A DNA stretch of 64,000 nt, from assembly GCA_030158125.1 (NCBI GenBank), contig JAOATL010000012.1, positions 1-64,000 on the forward strand. The letters are read 5' to 3'. This stretch comes from Limnohabitans sp. (GTDB taxonomy: Bacteria > Pseudomonadota > Gammaproteobacteria > Burkholderiales > Burkholderiaceae_C). The translations under genes were made by a program, and so were the position numbers. The notes under the pieces were generated by a model, which was not told the origin of the DNA, made no database searches, and was given only the letters and a program-made list of their open reading frames with translations. Numbering within the stretch: the stretch's first letter is position 1; the number at the start of each line of letters is the position of its first letter. This document shows, one piece after another, positions 8,963-17,680 of the stretch.

Positions 8963-10081
8963 ATGACAACTATGAACATTGCAAAAATTGAATTGCCCGG
9001 TCGTGAACCTTTGTTCACACGCAAAGCGTGGAGTGCGTTTCTGTTGGCCCTGGTCTTTGTTTGCCTGTGCGTGCCGCTGATGAATTTGGTGGTGCCACAA
9101 GGTCACTGGCTTCATTTCAGTGATTACGCCGTCAGCCTTGTGGGCAAAATCATGTGCTACGCCATTTGTGCGTTGGCCATGGATTTGATTTGGGGTTACA
9201 CGGGCATTTTGTCTTTAGGACATGGTTTGTTTTTTGCCATTGGCGGTTACGTCATGGGCATGTACCTCATGCGTCAAATTGGCGCCGACGGCAACTACAA
9301 AAGCAACTTGCCCGATTTCATGGTCTTTTTGGATTGGAAAGAGCTGCCATGGCATTGGACGCTGTCAGACAGTTTTGTGGCCACCTTGTTTTTGATCGTG
9401 TTGGTGCCTGCATTGGTTGCGGGTGTGTTTGGTTATTTTGCCTTTCGCTCTCGCATCAAGGGGGTGTACTTTTCAATCATTACCCAGGCCATGACCTTTG
9501 CCGCCATGCTGCTTTTTTTCCGCAATGAAACAGGCTTTGGTGGCAACAATGGTTTCACCGATTTCAAGCGTATCTTGGACTTGCCATTGGCCACACCCAA
9601 CATGCGCATGGTGTTGTTTGTCCTCACTGGCACCACTTTGTTGGGATTCTTATTGATGGCGCGTTGGCTGATTCGCAGCAAATTTGGACGTGTGCTTCAG
9701 GCCATTCGCGATGCTGAATCGCGTGTCATGTTCTCTGGCTATTCGCCACTGCCTTACAAGCTCAGCATTTGGGTCATCTCTGCCGTGATGTGCGGTGTTG
9801 CAGGTGCGTTGTATGTGCCGCAAGTGGGCATCATCAACCCTGGCGAAATGAGTCCTGCCAATTCGATTGAGATTGCTGTCTGGGCAGCAGTGGGGGGGCG
9901 AGGCAGTTTGATCGGCCCGGTGGTGGGTGCATTTTTGGTCAATGGTGCCAAAAGTTGGCTCACGGTCAGTGCGCCAGAGTTTTGGTTGTACTTCCTGGGT
10001 GCCTTGTTCATTGCCGTCACTTTGTTCTTGCCGCAAGGTGTGGTGGGCCTCGTGCAGCGCTTGAAAGGAGGTCGCGCATGA
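8963..10081 (+). CDS. urtC: urea ABC transporter permease UrtC
   Basis: Second inner-membrane permease of UrtABCDE, LivM-like. The 372-residue protein has about ten hydrophobic segments and the motifs MDLIWGYTGILSLGHGLFFA and GVYFSIITQAMTF that mark the family, then GGRGSLIGPVVGAFLV near the C-terminus. The start ATG 8963 is 1 bp after the urtB stop. Its stop overlaps the urtD start, so the two are translationally coupled. Confidence 0.96.
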   Translation: MTTMNIAKIELPGREPLFTRKAWSAFLLALVFVCLCVPLMNLVVPQGHWLHFSDYAVSLVGKIMCYAICALAMDLIWGYTGILSLGHGLFFAIGGYVMGMYLMRQIGADGNYKSNLPDFMVFLDWKELPWHWTLSDSFVATLFLIVLVPALVAGVFGYFAFRSRIKGVYFSIITQAMTFAAMLLFFRNETGFGGNNGFTDFKRILDLPLATPNMRMVLFVLTGTTLLGFLLMARWLIRSKFGRVLQAIRDAESRVMFSGYSPLPYKLSIWVISAVMCGVAGALYVPQVGIINPGEMSPANSIEIAVWAAVGGRGSLIGPVVGAFLVNGAKSWLTVSAPEFWLYFLGALFIAVTLFLPQGVVGLVQRLKGGRA

Positions 10082-10956
10082 CCCCCGACCTCCTGAAACA
10101 GGGCGCACAGCGTGCAGCTGCGCACGACCCAGCGGTTTACCAATCCACGCCCACCGAATCGGGTGGTCGTGATGCCAGCTATGGCCGAATCCACACGCCA
10201 GGTGAAGTGGACGTCTCTCACGGCCGCATCTTGTATTTGGAAGATGTCAGCGTCAGCTTTGACGGCTTCAAGGCCATCAACAAGTTGTCCTTGGACATCG
10301 CTCCGGGTGAGTTGCGCTGCATCATTGGACCCAACGGTGCCGGCAAAACCACCATGATGGACATCATCACAGGTAAAACCAGACCCGACGAAGGGCAGGT
10401 CTTCTTTGGTAGCACCATTGATTTGTTGCGACACAATGAACCCGAAATTGCGCAACTGGGCATTGGCCGAAAGTTTCAAAAGCCCACGGTCTTTGAACAA
10501 CTCACTGTGTTTGAAAATTTGGAGCTGGCACTGAAAACGCCCAAGGGTGTGAAGGCTTCGATGTTCTTCAAGTTGGATTCGGTTCAATCAGATCGCTTGG
10601 CGGAAGTCTTGCACACCATTCATTTGGCAGACAGTGTTTTGACGCAAGCAGGCAAGCTCAGCCATGGTCAAAAACAATGGCTTGAAATTGGCATGCTGCT
10701 GATGCAAGACCCCAAACTCTTGTTGCTTGACGAGCCTGTGGCGGGCATGACAGATCACGAAACCGAAAGAACCGCAGAGTTGTTCCTGACTCTGAAGGGC
10801 AAGCATTCCTTGATGGTGGTGGAGCACGACATGGGCTTTATCAAAACGATTTCCGACATCGTTACCGTGCTGTGCGATGGTTCCGTGCTGGCACAAGGCA
10901 CGTTAGACCAGGTGCAGTCCGACGAACGTGTGATCGAAGTTTATTTGGGCCGTTGA
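10078..10956 (+). CDS. urtD: urea ABC transporter ATP-binding protein UrtD
   Basis: Cytoplasmic ATPase of the urea importer, LivG-like. In the 292-residue protein an unusual polar N-terminal extension of about 50 residues precedes the ABC domain. Walker A is GPNGAGKTT near residue 82, the signature is LSHGQKQWLEIG and Walker B is LLLLDEPVAGM. ATG 10078 overlaps the urtC stop (ATGA) and has GGAGG 8 bp upstream; the longer open frame reads back into urtC and was rejected. Confidence 0.95.
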   Translation: MTPDLLKQGAQRAAAHDPAVYQSTPTESGGRDASYGRIHTPGEVDVSHGRILYLEDVSVSFDGFKAINKLSLDIAPGELRCIIGPNGAGKTTMMDIITGKTRPDEGQVFFGSTIDLLRHNEPEIAQLGIGRKFQKPTVFEQLTVFENLELALKTPKGVKASMFFKLDSVQSDRLAEVLHTIHLADSVLTQAGKLSHGQKQWLEIGMLLMQDPKLLLLDEPVAGMTDHETERTAELFLTLKGKHSLMVVEHDMGFIKTISDIVTVLCDGSVLAQGTLDQVQSDERVIEVYLGR

Positions 10957-10967
10957 GGCAAAGCGAT

Positions 10968-11675
10968 ATGAATTTAACGGTCAACAACATACAGCAATAT
11001 TACGGTGGCTCACACATTTTGCGTGATGTCAGTTTAGAAGCCAAACAGGGCGAAGTGACGGTTTTACTCGGTCGCAATGGTGTGGGTAAAACCACACTCC
11101 TCAAATCTTTGATGGGTGTCGTTCCCATTAAAAGTGGCACAGTCGTCTTGGGTGAACAAGAACTGTCACGTGCAGCACCCTATGAACGTGCGCGGGCTGG
11201 GGTGGGCTATGTACCTCAAGGGCGAGAAATTTTTGCGCGGTTAACCGTCGAAGAAAATTTGCTCATGGGCTTGGCCACGCAGCCAGGTGGAACGTCCATT
11301 CCCACTGAATTGTTTGAGCTTTTTCCTGTGCTCAAACAAATGTTGCATCGCCGAGGCGGTGATTTGTCAGGAGGGCAGCAGCAGCAATTGGCCATTGCCC
11401 GTGCTTTGGCCGCCAAACCCAAGTTGCTCATTTTGGATGAGCCCACTGAAGGCATACAGCCCAGCATCATCAAGGACATTGGGCGAGTGATTCGGCGCTT
11501 GGCCGATGTTGGAATGCAGGGCCAGCGCATGGCGGTATTGCTTTGTGAGCAGTACTACGACTTTGCCGAAGAACTGGCCGATGCCTACATGGTCATGGAA
11601 CGTGGTGAAGTGATCGCCAAAGGCCCTGGTCATGAAATGCAGGCCAAAGGCATTCGCCAGCTGGTTGCGATTTAA
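10968..11675 (+). CDS. urtE: urea ABC transporter ATP-binding protein UrtE
   Basis: Second ATPase of the urea importer, LivF-like, 235 residues. Walker A is GRNGVGKTT near residue 36, the signature is LSGGQQQQLAIARAL and Walker B is LLILDEPTEGIQP, the last motif being typical of UrtE. ATG 10968 is 11 bp after the urtD stop. The longer open frame overlaps urtD and was rejected. The gene converges on ureD, with stop codons overlapping. Confidence 0.95.
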   Translation: MNLTVNNIQQYYGGSHILRDVSLEAKQGEVTVLLGRNGVGKTTLLKSLMGVVPIKSGTVVLGEQELSRAAPYERARAGVGYVPQGREIFARLTVEENLLMGLATQPGGTSIPTELFELFPVLKQMLHRRGGDLSGGQQQQLAIARALAAKPKLLILDEPTEGIQPSIIKDIGRVIRRLADVGMQGQRMAVLLCEQYYDFAEELADAYMVMERGEVIAKGPGHEMQAKGIRQLVAI

Positions 11676-12502
11676 ACCTGCCAGATTCTGGGGGGCTCGC
11701 TGGGCAATTGCCACAGGGTGTGTCGCCAAGCCGCCCACACTTGCTTGAGCAAGTCCATGGTGGGCTCTACCAGTGGTGACAGAACTCGCATCACAATGAC
11801 TTGCGGGTGGGCGCAACTGATGCCGGCTTGCAGTTTCAAGGGGCTGGATTCTATGATCAGCCTGGCAGCCTCCAAAGCGCTTTCTGCACGGGCAGGTGCA
11901 ATGGCCGAACCACAGGCAAAGACCAAACTGGCCAAACACTTGTGACCTGCCAATCCCAAGGGGCTGTTGAGCCAGCGCTCGTCTGCGCCCTCGACCTTGC
12001 CGCGTTCCAACCAAATGCCTGGAATTTCCAAGTGTTGTTCAAAGTAACCTTGCTTGAATGCTTGGTCTGAGCTTGGCAAGCCCAGTGCCGTGACATCCCA
12101 GGTGATCAATTCAGCACCCGGTGCCAGGTGAAAGATGGCGCGGTTGGTGGCCTCGCAGTCGTTGTAAGCAATGGCTTCAAGGGGCAACCATTCAAGTCGG
12201 GCATGATCTGCCACATGCGCAATCACTTGTTGCAATGCCGGGTGTCCGCCTGATTTGTAAAAACGCGTTGCCCCCGGCGTGCTGACCAAACCATGCGCAC
12301 CCGGCGAGACCGACACTTGTATGTCCAAGGTGTCGCCACCCACCAAACCGCCAGGCGGGTGTACCAGCACGTTGTGGCAGATCTGGTCGCCTTCTGGGTA
12401 GAGGCTTTTTAAAATGCGCAAGGGCCCCTGATGCGCGTACCTGGCCACGGTGCGCTGGGACTCAGAGGTGTAATCGAGTTTGAGTTCAGCGCGCCATGCC
12501 AT
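11672..12502 (-). CDS. ureD: urease accessory protein UreD (UreH)
   Basis: UreD binds apourease and forms the UreDFG complex for nickel insertion. The 276-residue protein carries the family stretches LVHPPGGLVGGDTL, TPGATRFYKS and WLPLEAIAYNDC. It is needed with ureEFG at 1.4-3.3 kb but is separated from them by the whole urt operon. It starts 11 bp after the ion-channel gene ends on the same strand, so it may be cotranscribed with that channel, or have its own promoter inside it. No strong ribosome site is seen. Confidence 0.93.
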   Translation of the reverse strand: MAWRAELKLDYTSESQRTVARYAHQGPLRILKSLYPEGDQICHNVLVHPPGGLVGGDTLDIQVSVSPGAHGLVSTPGATRFYKSGGHPALQQVIAHVADHARLEWLPLEAIAYNDCEATNRAIFHLAPGAELITWDVTALGLPSSDQAFKQGYFEQHLEIPGIWLERGKVEGADERWLNSPLGLAGHKCLASLVFACGSAIAPARAESALEAARLIIESSPLKLQAGISCAHPQVIVMRVLSPLVEPTMDLLKQVWAAWRHTLWQLPSEPPRIWQV

Positions 12503-12513
12503 AGGTCATTTCT

Positions 12514-14142
12514 TTAAGCCGGCGGCGCTTCTTGTCGGTTGATCAAGCGCCACAGTTGTTTGTCGGTGTCGGTCAAGCGGTCGGGCTTGGCCATGGTGTG
12601 CTGCAATTGCTCGGTATCAGTGAGCAACTGCAGCTGCCGAATTTGTCCCAAGAGATATTTGTAATGCTCTATGGCATGTTCGGGGTTGGCTGCTATTTTA
12701 TGCAAAGGCAGGGTGGACACATCGTCCATCAATTCTCTTTCGCGTTTGGCACGTTCAATCAATATCTTGACCTCATCGTCACTCAAGTGCAATCGTTTGG
12801 ATTCGGTTTTGATGTACTCGGCCTCTTTGTGGTCAATGTTGCCATCGGCCAGCATTTCGTAAAGTTTGTTCACCAAGGCTTCACGGTCCATTTTCAATTG
12901 GTCACTGAAGGCCGACGACAACAGTGCGGCAGGAATTGCAAAAATACCGATGCCGATCAAAGCCAGCACAATGGTCATGGCGCGACCAGCCGGTGTGATG
13001 GGTGAAATGTCGCCGTAGCCAACGGATGCCAAGGTGATCACGGCCCAGTAAATCGACTGCGGGATATTTTCAAATTTCTCGGGCTGTGCTTCATGTTCAA
13101 ACAAATAGCCCAGACTGGCCGTCATCACCACCAACAACAGCATGATGAACGCGGATGCCGCCATGATGGGCCATTCGCGCGCCACCACCTTAGACAGCGA
13201 TTGAGTTGCGCCTGTGTAGCGTGTCAATTTGAGCAAGCGCAAGAGTCGAAAGACTCGCATGAATCGCAAATCAAACAAGTGATGCAAAAAGACTTCGAGA
13301 AAAAATGGGGCAATGGCCAACAGATCAATGATGGCCGAAGTCGATTTCGCCAATTTAATGCGACCCCCTATGGCTTTTTGATACCCAGGTTCTTCTACAC
13401 AGCAATACAAGCGCAAACAATATTCGACTGTGAAAATGGACACCGCAATCGCATCCAAGATGAGGAATTCCATGCTCAGCAAGTAATGAATGCTTTGCAC
13501 AGATTCCAAAATAACAGCCAACACCGACACAATGACCCAGACCACAATGAAAGAGTCGTAGAGGGTGTGCAAAGTACCGCCGTAGGCACTTGGGAAGACC
13601 AAGGCGTGCACGCGTTGACGAAATGTTCTGCCCTGGTTGGCAATGACAAACTCTTTGTAAGCCGGAATCAACACGCGAAAGAGTTTCAAAATTCGCAGCA
13701 GTCGCAGGAACCGCAAGTAGCGCAAATCAATGGAAATGAAGGCTTGCAGAAAGAAGGGCAGGATGGCCACTAAATCAATGATGGCGAAAGGGCTGCCAAC
13801 ATACCGCGCTCGCGCAAACCTGTGTTTTTTGAACTCCTCATCCTCGGGTGCCAGATAAAACCGAACCAGATACTCGATGGTGAAGATCACCACCGACACC
13901 AAATCGAAATAATGAAACCAACGTTCATACACTTCAAAAATGGCAGGAATTTGCTCAAACATCAAGACAAATAGATTGGCCACAATCAAAATGCCAATCC
14001 ATCGGTCAATGGTTTTTTGATAATTGCCTTCGATGTGCGGGTTCAGCAACCAGGCATACATCCACTCGCGAAATGGCAAGTCCCCAGAAATGTGGGCTTC
14101 TTTGTCTGTGATGAGTTGGGCTTCTAAGTCATTGGTGAGCAT
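12514..14142 (-). CDS. ion channel with two tandem voltage-sensor domains and one potassium pore
   Basis: The 542-residue membrane protein contains two copies of a Kv-type voltage sensor. In each, S2 carries FT(I/V)EY (87 and 237), S3 carries IIDL(V/L)AI-PFF (121 and 271, exactly 150 residues apart) and S4 carries six basic residues at every third position (141-156 and 293-308). Only the second copy is followed by S5, a pore loop with TLASVGYGD at 370-378 (potassium filter) and S6 ending near 415. A charged helical cytoplasmic tail of about 125 residues follows. There is no pore between the two sensors. The start has AAGGA upstream. It follows a small membrane-anchored protein by 11 bp and precedes ureD by 11 bp. 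Selectivity is inferred from the filter; the role is unknown. Confidence 0.9.
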   Translation of the reverse strand: MLTNDLEAQLITDKEAHISGDLPFREWMYAWLLNPHIEGNYQKTIDRWIGILIVANLFVLMFEQIPAIFEVYERWFHYFDLVSVVIFTIEYLVRFYLAPEDEEFKKHRFARARYVGSPFAIIDLVAILPFFLQAFISIDLRYLRFLRLLRILKLFRVLIPAYKEFVIANQGRTFRQRVHALVFPSAYGGTLHTLYDSFIVVWVIVSVLAVILESVQSIHYLLSMEFLILDAIAVSIFTVEYCLRLYCCVEEPGYQKAIGGRIKLAKSTSAIIDLLAIAPFFLEVFLHHLFDLRFMRVFRLLRLLKLTRYTGATQSLSKVVAREWPIMAASAFIMLLLVVMTASLGYLFEHEAQPEKFENIPQSIYWAVITLASVGYGDISPITPAGRAMTIVLALIGIGIFAIPAALLSSAFSDQLKMDREALVNKLYEMLADGNIDHKEAEYIKTESKRLHLSDDEVKILIERAKRERELMDDVSTLPLHKIAANPEHAIEHYKYLLGQIRQLQLLTDTEQLQHTMAKPDRLTDTDKQLWRLINRQEAPPA

Positions 14143-14153
14143 GATGGGTGTCC

Positions 14154-14723
14154 TTAGAATTCAAACTCGTCAACTTTGATGGGGTACCCACCTTTGTCGC
14201 AAACCGTTAATTTCAAACTTAGCTTGGTGTCGATGGGGTCCATGTCGACCAATTGAGAGGCCACCACGGCCACCGCTGAGCCGGGTGGTGTGGGCACAAT
14301 CTTCTCCAGAAAAATGCCGCCAATGGTGCTTCGGTCTTTGGGATCGCACTTGGCCACAAAATGCACCGGTTCCTTGGTAAAGGGGTTGGTCATTTTTTTC
14401 AAAGTTGGCACGCTTTCTGTCAACTCTGCAAAACAATCGCCCCAGCGTTTTCTTTCCATGACACTTGCCGCACAATTTTCAATGGCATAGTCTTCTTTGG
14501 CACGAGGTTCGCTGTTCTCTTTGAGCCATTTCACCCAGGCTTCACCGTTGTGTTTGGTGACCTCGTTTTTATAGCCTTCTTCGTGGGACAGTAAGCCGAC
14601 CCACGCCACCAGGCCCAACATGCAGCCCAAGAACATGAGGAACAAGATGTCGAAAAAGTTGGGGTTTCCCGATGAATTGGGCGCTGACCCCAGCGAGGAT
14701 GGGACAGGGGTGTTTTCTGACAT
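14154..14723 (-). CDS. membrane-anchored hypothetical protein upstream of the channel
   Basis: I do not recognise the family. The 189-residue protein has a polar N-terminus of about 24 residues, one strongly hydrophobic segment at about 25-45 and a soluble C-terminal domain with four Cys (in ENCAAS, DCF, KCD and VCDKG) that could form disulfides if periplasmic. GGGAG lies 8 bp before the ATG. It is followed 11 bp later by the double-sensor channel, so the two are probably an operon and the protein could be an accessory subunit (inference from order only). Confidence 0.75.
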   Translation of the reverse strand: MSENTPVPSSLGSAPNSSGNPNFFDILFLMFLGCMLGLVAWVGLLSHEEGYKNEVTKHNGEAWVKWLKENSEPRAKEDYAIENCAASVMERKRWGDCFAELTESVPTLKKMTNPFTKEPVHFVAKCDPKDRSTIGGIFLEKIVPTPPGSAVAVVASQLVDMDPIDTKLSLKLTVCDKGGYPIKVDEFEF

Positions 14724-14837
14724 GTCGGTGACTCCCGTGGGCCTGGTCCGCGTACGCCATGCCGATATGGCATGTCAATACACGGGTGCATCGTAGGGAA
14801 TCGGCTCGAAAGGTCAAGCCTTTAGGGCCAGTCAACA

Positions 14838-14864
14838 AATAAAACCAAAAATCTTGGTTTTATT
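14838..14864. repeat. perfect AT-rich inverted repeat at the end of the ABC operon
   Basis: AATAAAACCA and TGGTTTTATT form a 10-bp perfect stem with a 7-nt loop. It includes the stop codon of the permease gene and lies upstream of the divergent 14723 gene. Low GC and no clear T-run make a terminator role uncertain; an operator is also possible. Confidence 0.45.
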
Positions 14865-15627
14865 CGTTGTGTGAGCCTCGGTGAGCCCAGCCAGTGGTGT
14901 GCTTTTCAATGTAGCTGAAGAGTTCGTACATCACCATGGCCATGGCACCGACCACCACCAGTCCTGAGAAAGCCAAGCCCATTTGCATGGCGGAGCCTGC
15001 GGAGATGAGGAGGTAACCGATGCCTTCGTTGGCAGCCGTCATTTCAGACACGGTGGTGCCTACAAATGCCAAGGTGATGGCTACTTTAAGGGAGCCGTAA
15101 AAGTAAGGCATGGAGCGGGGCAGGCCAACTTTAACCAGCACATCCCAGCGCTTGGCGCCCAAAACGCGCAGCACGTCTTCCAGTTCAGGTTCGAGGGTTG
15201 CCAAGCCTGTGGCAATGTTGACCATGATGGGGAAAAAACTGATCAAGAAAGCGGTGAGGATGGCGGGGCCGATGCCAATGCCAAACCACACCACCAAAAT
15301 AGGCACGAAGGCCGCTTTGGGCAATGCGTTGAAGGCGGTCATGAGTGGGTACACCGCGGCGTAGGCCAAGCGCGAACTACCGATTACAAATCCGAGCAAG
15401 ACGCCAACCACAATGGCAATGCCAAAGCCAGCCATGGTGACCCAGTAAGTGCGCCAGGCATGCGCCGCAATCACATCGGCAAACTCAATGGTTTGCTGTG
15501 CAATGCGGTAGGGGCTTGGGAAAATGAATTCCGATACATTGAATAAGCTGCAAAGGCCTTGCCATATGAGCAAGGTGAGCACCAACAAAATCCAAGGTGC
15601 AGATGTTTCAAGCGTTTTTTTGTTCAC
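14860..15627 (-). CDS. ABC transporter permease, SsuC/TauC/ThiX-like
   Basis: Inner-membrane permease of the BPD family, 255 residues with about six hydrophobic segments and the EAA-type loop around LRVLGAKRWDVLVKVGLPRSMPY near residue 160. The start codon is GTG, preceded by AGCAGG. It is the third gene of a binding protein-ATPase-permease operon and begins 11 bp after the ATPase. The family moves sulfonates, taurine, pyrimidine precursors or similar small organics. Its position next to purine-degradation genes suggests a purine-derived or ureide substrate, but the sequence does not settle this. Confidence 0.88.
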   Translation of the reverse strand: MNKKTLETSAPWILLVLTLLIWQGLCSLFNVSEFIFPSPYRIAQQTIEFADVIAAHAWRTYWVTMAGFGIAIVVGVLLGFVIGSSRLAYAAVYPLMTAFNALPKAAFVPILVVWFGIGIGPAILTAFLISFFPIMVNIATGLATLEPELEDVLRVLGAKRWDVLVKVGLPRSMPYFYGSLKVAITLAFVGTTVSEMTAANEGIGYLLISAGSAMQMGLAFSGLVVVGAMAMVMYELFSYIEKHTTGWAHRGSHNE

Positions 15628-15638
15628 AAAGCACCTGC

Positions 15639-16457
15639 TTATTGGTTGATGACGGCGCCAGCTTGGCGAATGGCACCAATGTGGCCTCGCAAGTCGTGCA
15701 CGATGTTGGTGAATTCGGGTGTGTAGGTCACTTCTAAATCGCGAGGACGTGGCAAATCGATTTCTCGCTTGACCACGAAACGTCCTGGACTTTTACTCAT
15801 GACGTAAACGGTGTCGGCCAAGAAAACCGACTCACGTAAATCGTGCGTGACCAAAATGACATTGAATTTTTGTTCTGTCCAAAGGTCTCGCAAAATGCAC
15901 CACAACTCTTCGCGAGTGAAGGCATCTAGGGCACCAAAAGGCTCGTCTAAGAGCAGCATTTTGGGCTCGTGAATGAGGGCGCGGCAAATACTGGCACGCT
16001 GTTGCATGCCGCCCGAAAGTTGCCAAGGGTACTTGTCTTCATAGCCCCCTAAACCAACCGTCTGAAGCAGCTTGCGCGCACGCTCTACAAATTCTGCTTT
16101 GCGCTGTTTGAACTGAGAGCGATAAGGCTCGACAATTTCCAAAGGCAACAAGACGTTGTCGAGGGTGGTGCGCCATGGCAACAAGGAGGGGGCCTGAAAC
16201 GCCATGCCACTGATTTTCAATGGCCCTGTGACGGCTTGGCCGTCCACCAAAATCTGGCCCTTGCTGGGTCTTTTCAAACCCGTGGTGAGCTTCATGAAGG
16301 TGGACTTGCCGCAGCCTGAGGGACCCACAATGGCAATGAACTCGCCTTGCTTGACTTGCAGGTTGATGTCTTCAACCGCAAAGTGGTTTTGTGCCAACAA
16401 CTCGTCGTTGTAGGCCAACCAAACATTTTGAAATTCAACGAAATTGGGAGTGCTCAA
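15639..16457 (-). CDS. ABC transporter ATP-binding protein, SsuB/TauB-like
   Basis: Cytoplasmic ATPase of the NMT1-type importer, 272 residues. Walker A is GPSGCGKST near residue 46, the signature is LSGGMQQRASICRAL and Walker B is MLLLDEPFGALD, with the H-loop in LVTHDLRES. The start is TTG 16457, supported by AAGGCGG upstream and by absence of an in-frame ATG nearby. It lies 34 bp after the binding-protein gene and 11 bp before the permease. Confidence 0.9.
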   Translation of the reverse strand: MSTPNFVEFQNVWLAYNDELLAQNHFAVEDINLQVKQGEFIAIVGPSGCGKSTFMKLTTGLKRPSKGQILVDGQAVTGPLKISGMAFQAPSLLPWRTTLDNVLLPLEIVEPYRSQFKQRKAEFVERARKLLQTVGLGGYEDKYPWQLSGGMQQRASICRALIHEPKMLLLDEPFGALDAFTREELWCILRDLWTEQKFNVILVTHDLRESVFLADTVYVMSKSPGRFVVKREIDLPRPRDLEVTYTPEFTNIVHDLRGHIGAIRQAGAVINQ

Positions 16458-16491
16458 AACAGGCCGCCTTGTTCAGTCAGGAAATCAGGAA

Positions 16492-17526
16492 TTACTTCTT
16501 GGGTTTAGGCAAGATGTCGAGTTCTTTGCTGGTGGGCAAGAAAGAACCATTCCAGATGTCGTCCGCTTTGACGCGTGTTTTGGTATTGAACGCATCTGAC
16601 ACCTGGGAGGCCATCAAAGACAAACGAGGGCCTTTGATTTGACCGAAACCTTCTTCGCGTGCAGAGGCGCTGTTGATGACCGTGTCGATGGCCAATTGCA
16701 AACGACGGGTTTCCAAAGCAACGTTGATGATGCCGTCACGTGCCTTGACATCGGCGATGGCCGCGGCTGGATTGGCGATCACGTCTTTGGCACCTTTGGT
16801 GAACGCGGCCAAGAACGCTTTAACGGCGGCTGGATTTTCTTTGATGATTTTGGGTGATGCAATGATGGCGTTGCCATAGAGCTTGACGCCAAAGTCAGGG
16901 TATTGCATGACGACCACATCGTCTGCTTTAACGCCACGCGCTTCAATGTTCAGCAATGATGTGAAGGTGAAGCCCGTAATGGCGTCCACATCGCCACGAA
17001 CCAGCATGGTTTCACGCAGCGGTGGGTCCATCGCAGTCCAAGCCACGTTGCCGATGTTGTTGGCTTTTTGGAAGATGGGGAAAGCGCGGCGACCTGCGTC
17101 AAAGACGGGTGCCCCTAATTTTTTGCCAGCCAAGTCGGCGGGTGTTTTGATGCCCGATTTTTTCAAGGCCATCACTGAGGCCGGTGTGTTGTTGTAGACC
17201 ATCATGATGGCTACTGGTTTGTTGGGCACGTCGGGGTTGTTGGCGTGGAATTCCATCAAGGCGGCCAAGTCGGCAAACCCAATGTCGTAGCTGCCAGAAG
17301 CCACACGAGTGACCGCACCGCCAGAGCCGTTGCCTGCGTCTACTGTGACATCCAGCTTGGCTTCTTTGAAATAACCTTTGGCCACAGGGGTCAGGAACAA
17401 TGCAGATGGACCTTCAAAGCGCCAGTCCAATTGAAATTTAATGGGGGTAGATTGGGCTTGGGCCAGGCCCAGGGTGCAGGCCGCAACCAAGGCTGCAGTG
17501 GTTTTAAGCAAGAAACGTTTTTTCAT
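16492..17526 (-). CDS. NMT1/SsuA-family periplasmic substrate-binding protein
   Basis: Periplasmic binding protein of the importer, 344 residues. The signal peptide is MKKRFLLKTTAALVAACTLG with cleavage near AQAQS. The mature protein opens IKFQLDWRFEGPSALFLTPV, the pattern of the Thi5/NMT1 family, and has YDIGFADLAALMEF. ATG 17526 has GGAG 8 bp upstream; the longer frame was rejected. A TGTATACA palindrome lies about 95 bp upstream, the same operator found at the purine genes, so the cargo is probably a purine breakdown product or related nitrogen compound (inference). Confidence 0.9.
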   Translation of the reverse strand: MKKRFLLKTTAALVAACTLGLAQAQSTPIKFQLDWRFEGPSALFLTPVAKGYFKEAKLDVTVDAGNGSGGAVTRVASGSYDIGFADLAALMEFHANNPDVPNKPVAIMMVYNNTPASVMALKKSGIKTPADLAGKKLGAPVFDAGRRAFPIFQKANNIGNVAWTAMDPPLRETMLVRGDVDAITGFTFTSLLNIEARGVKADDVVVMQYPDFGVKLYGNAIIASPKIIKENPAAVKAFLAAFTKGAKDVIANPAAAIADVKARDGIINVALETRRLQLAIDTVINSASAREEGFGQIKGPRLSLMASQVSDAFNTKTRVKADDIWNGSFLPTSKELDILPKPKK

Positions 17527-17618
17527 GGTGACTCCAATTTGGGATGGCAAAAGATTTAAAAATGACAAGCAAAATCGGTGCCATTATGAAGGGGCCGAGG
17601 AGGGTGTTTGTGTGCCAA

Positions 17619-17630
17619 ACTGTATACAGT
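17619..17630. promoter_or_regulatory. TGTATACA operator upstream of the ABC binding-protein gene
   Basis: ACTGTATACAGT is a perfect 12-bp palindrome in the 154-bp gap before the NMT1-type transporter. It shares the TGTATACA core with sites at 22374-22389 and 28126-28138. It probably binds the GntR/FCD regulator encoded at 21682-22356. Confidence 0.6.
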
Positions 17631-17680
17631 TAATGCCAATGGCACATCAATTGAAACCCTTGGCGCCCTGTTTTGGTGCC

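Noticed and set aside
12514..14142. Reading the channel as a standard six-helix Kv channel with a long N-terminus
   Set aside because: The first 170 residues repeat S1 to S4 with the same S2, S3 and S4 motifs at a 150-residue offset, so they are a second sensor rather than a soluble N-terminal domain.
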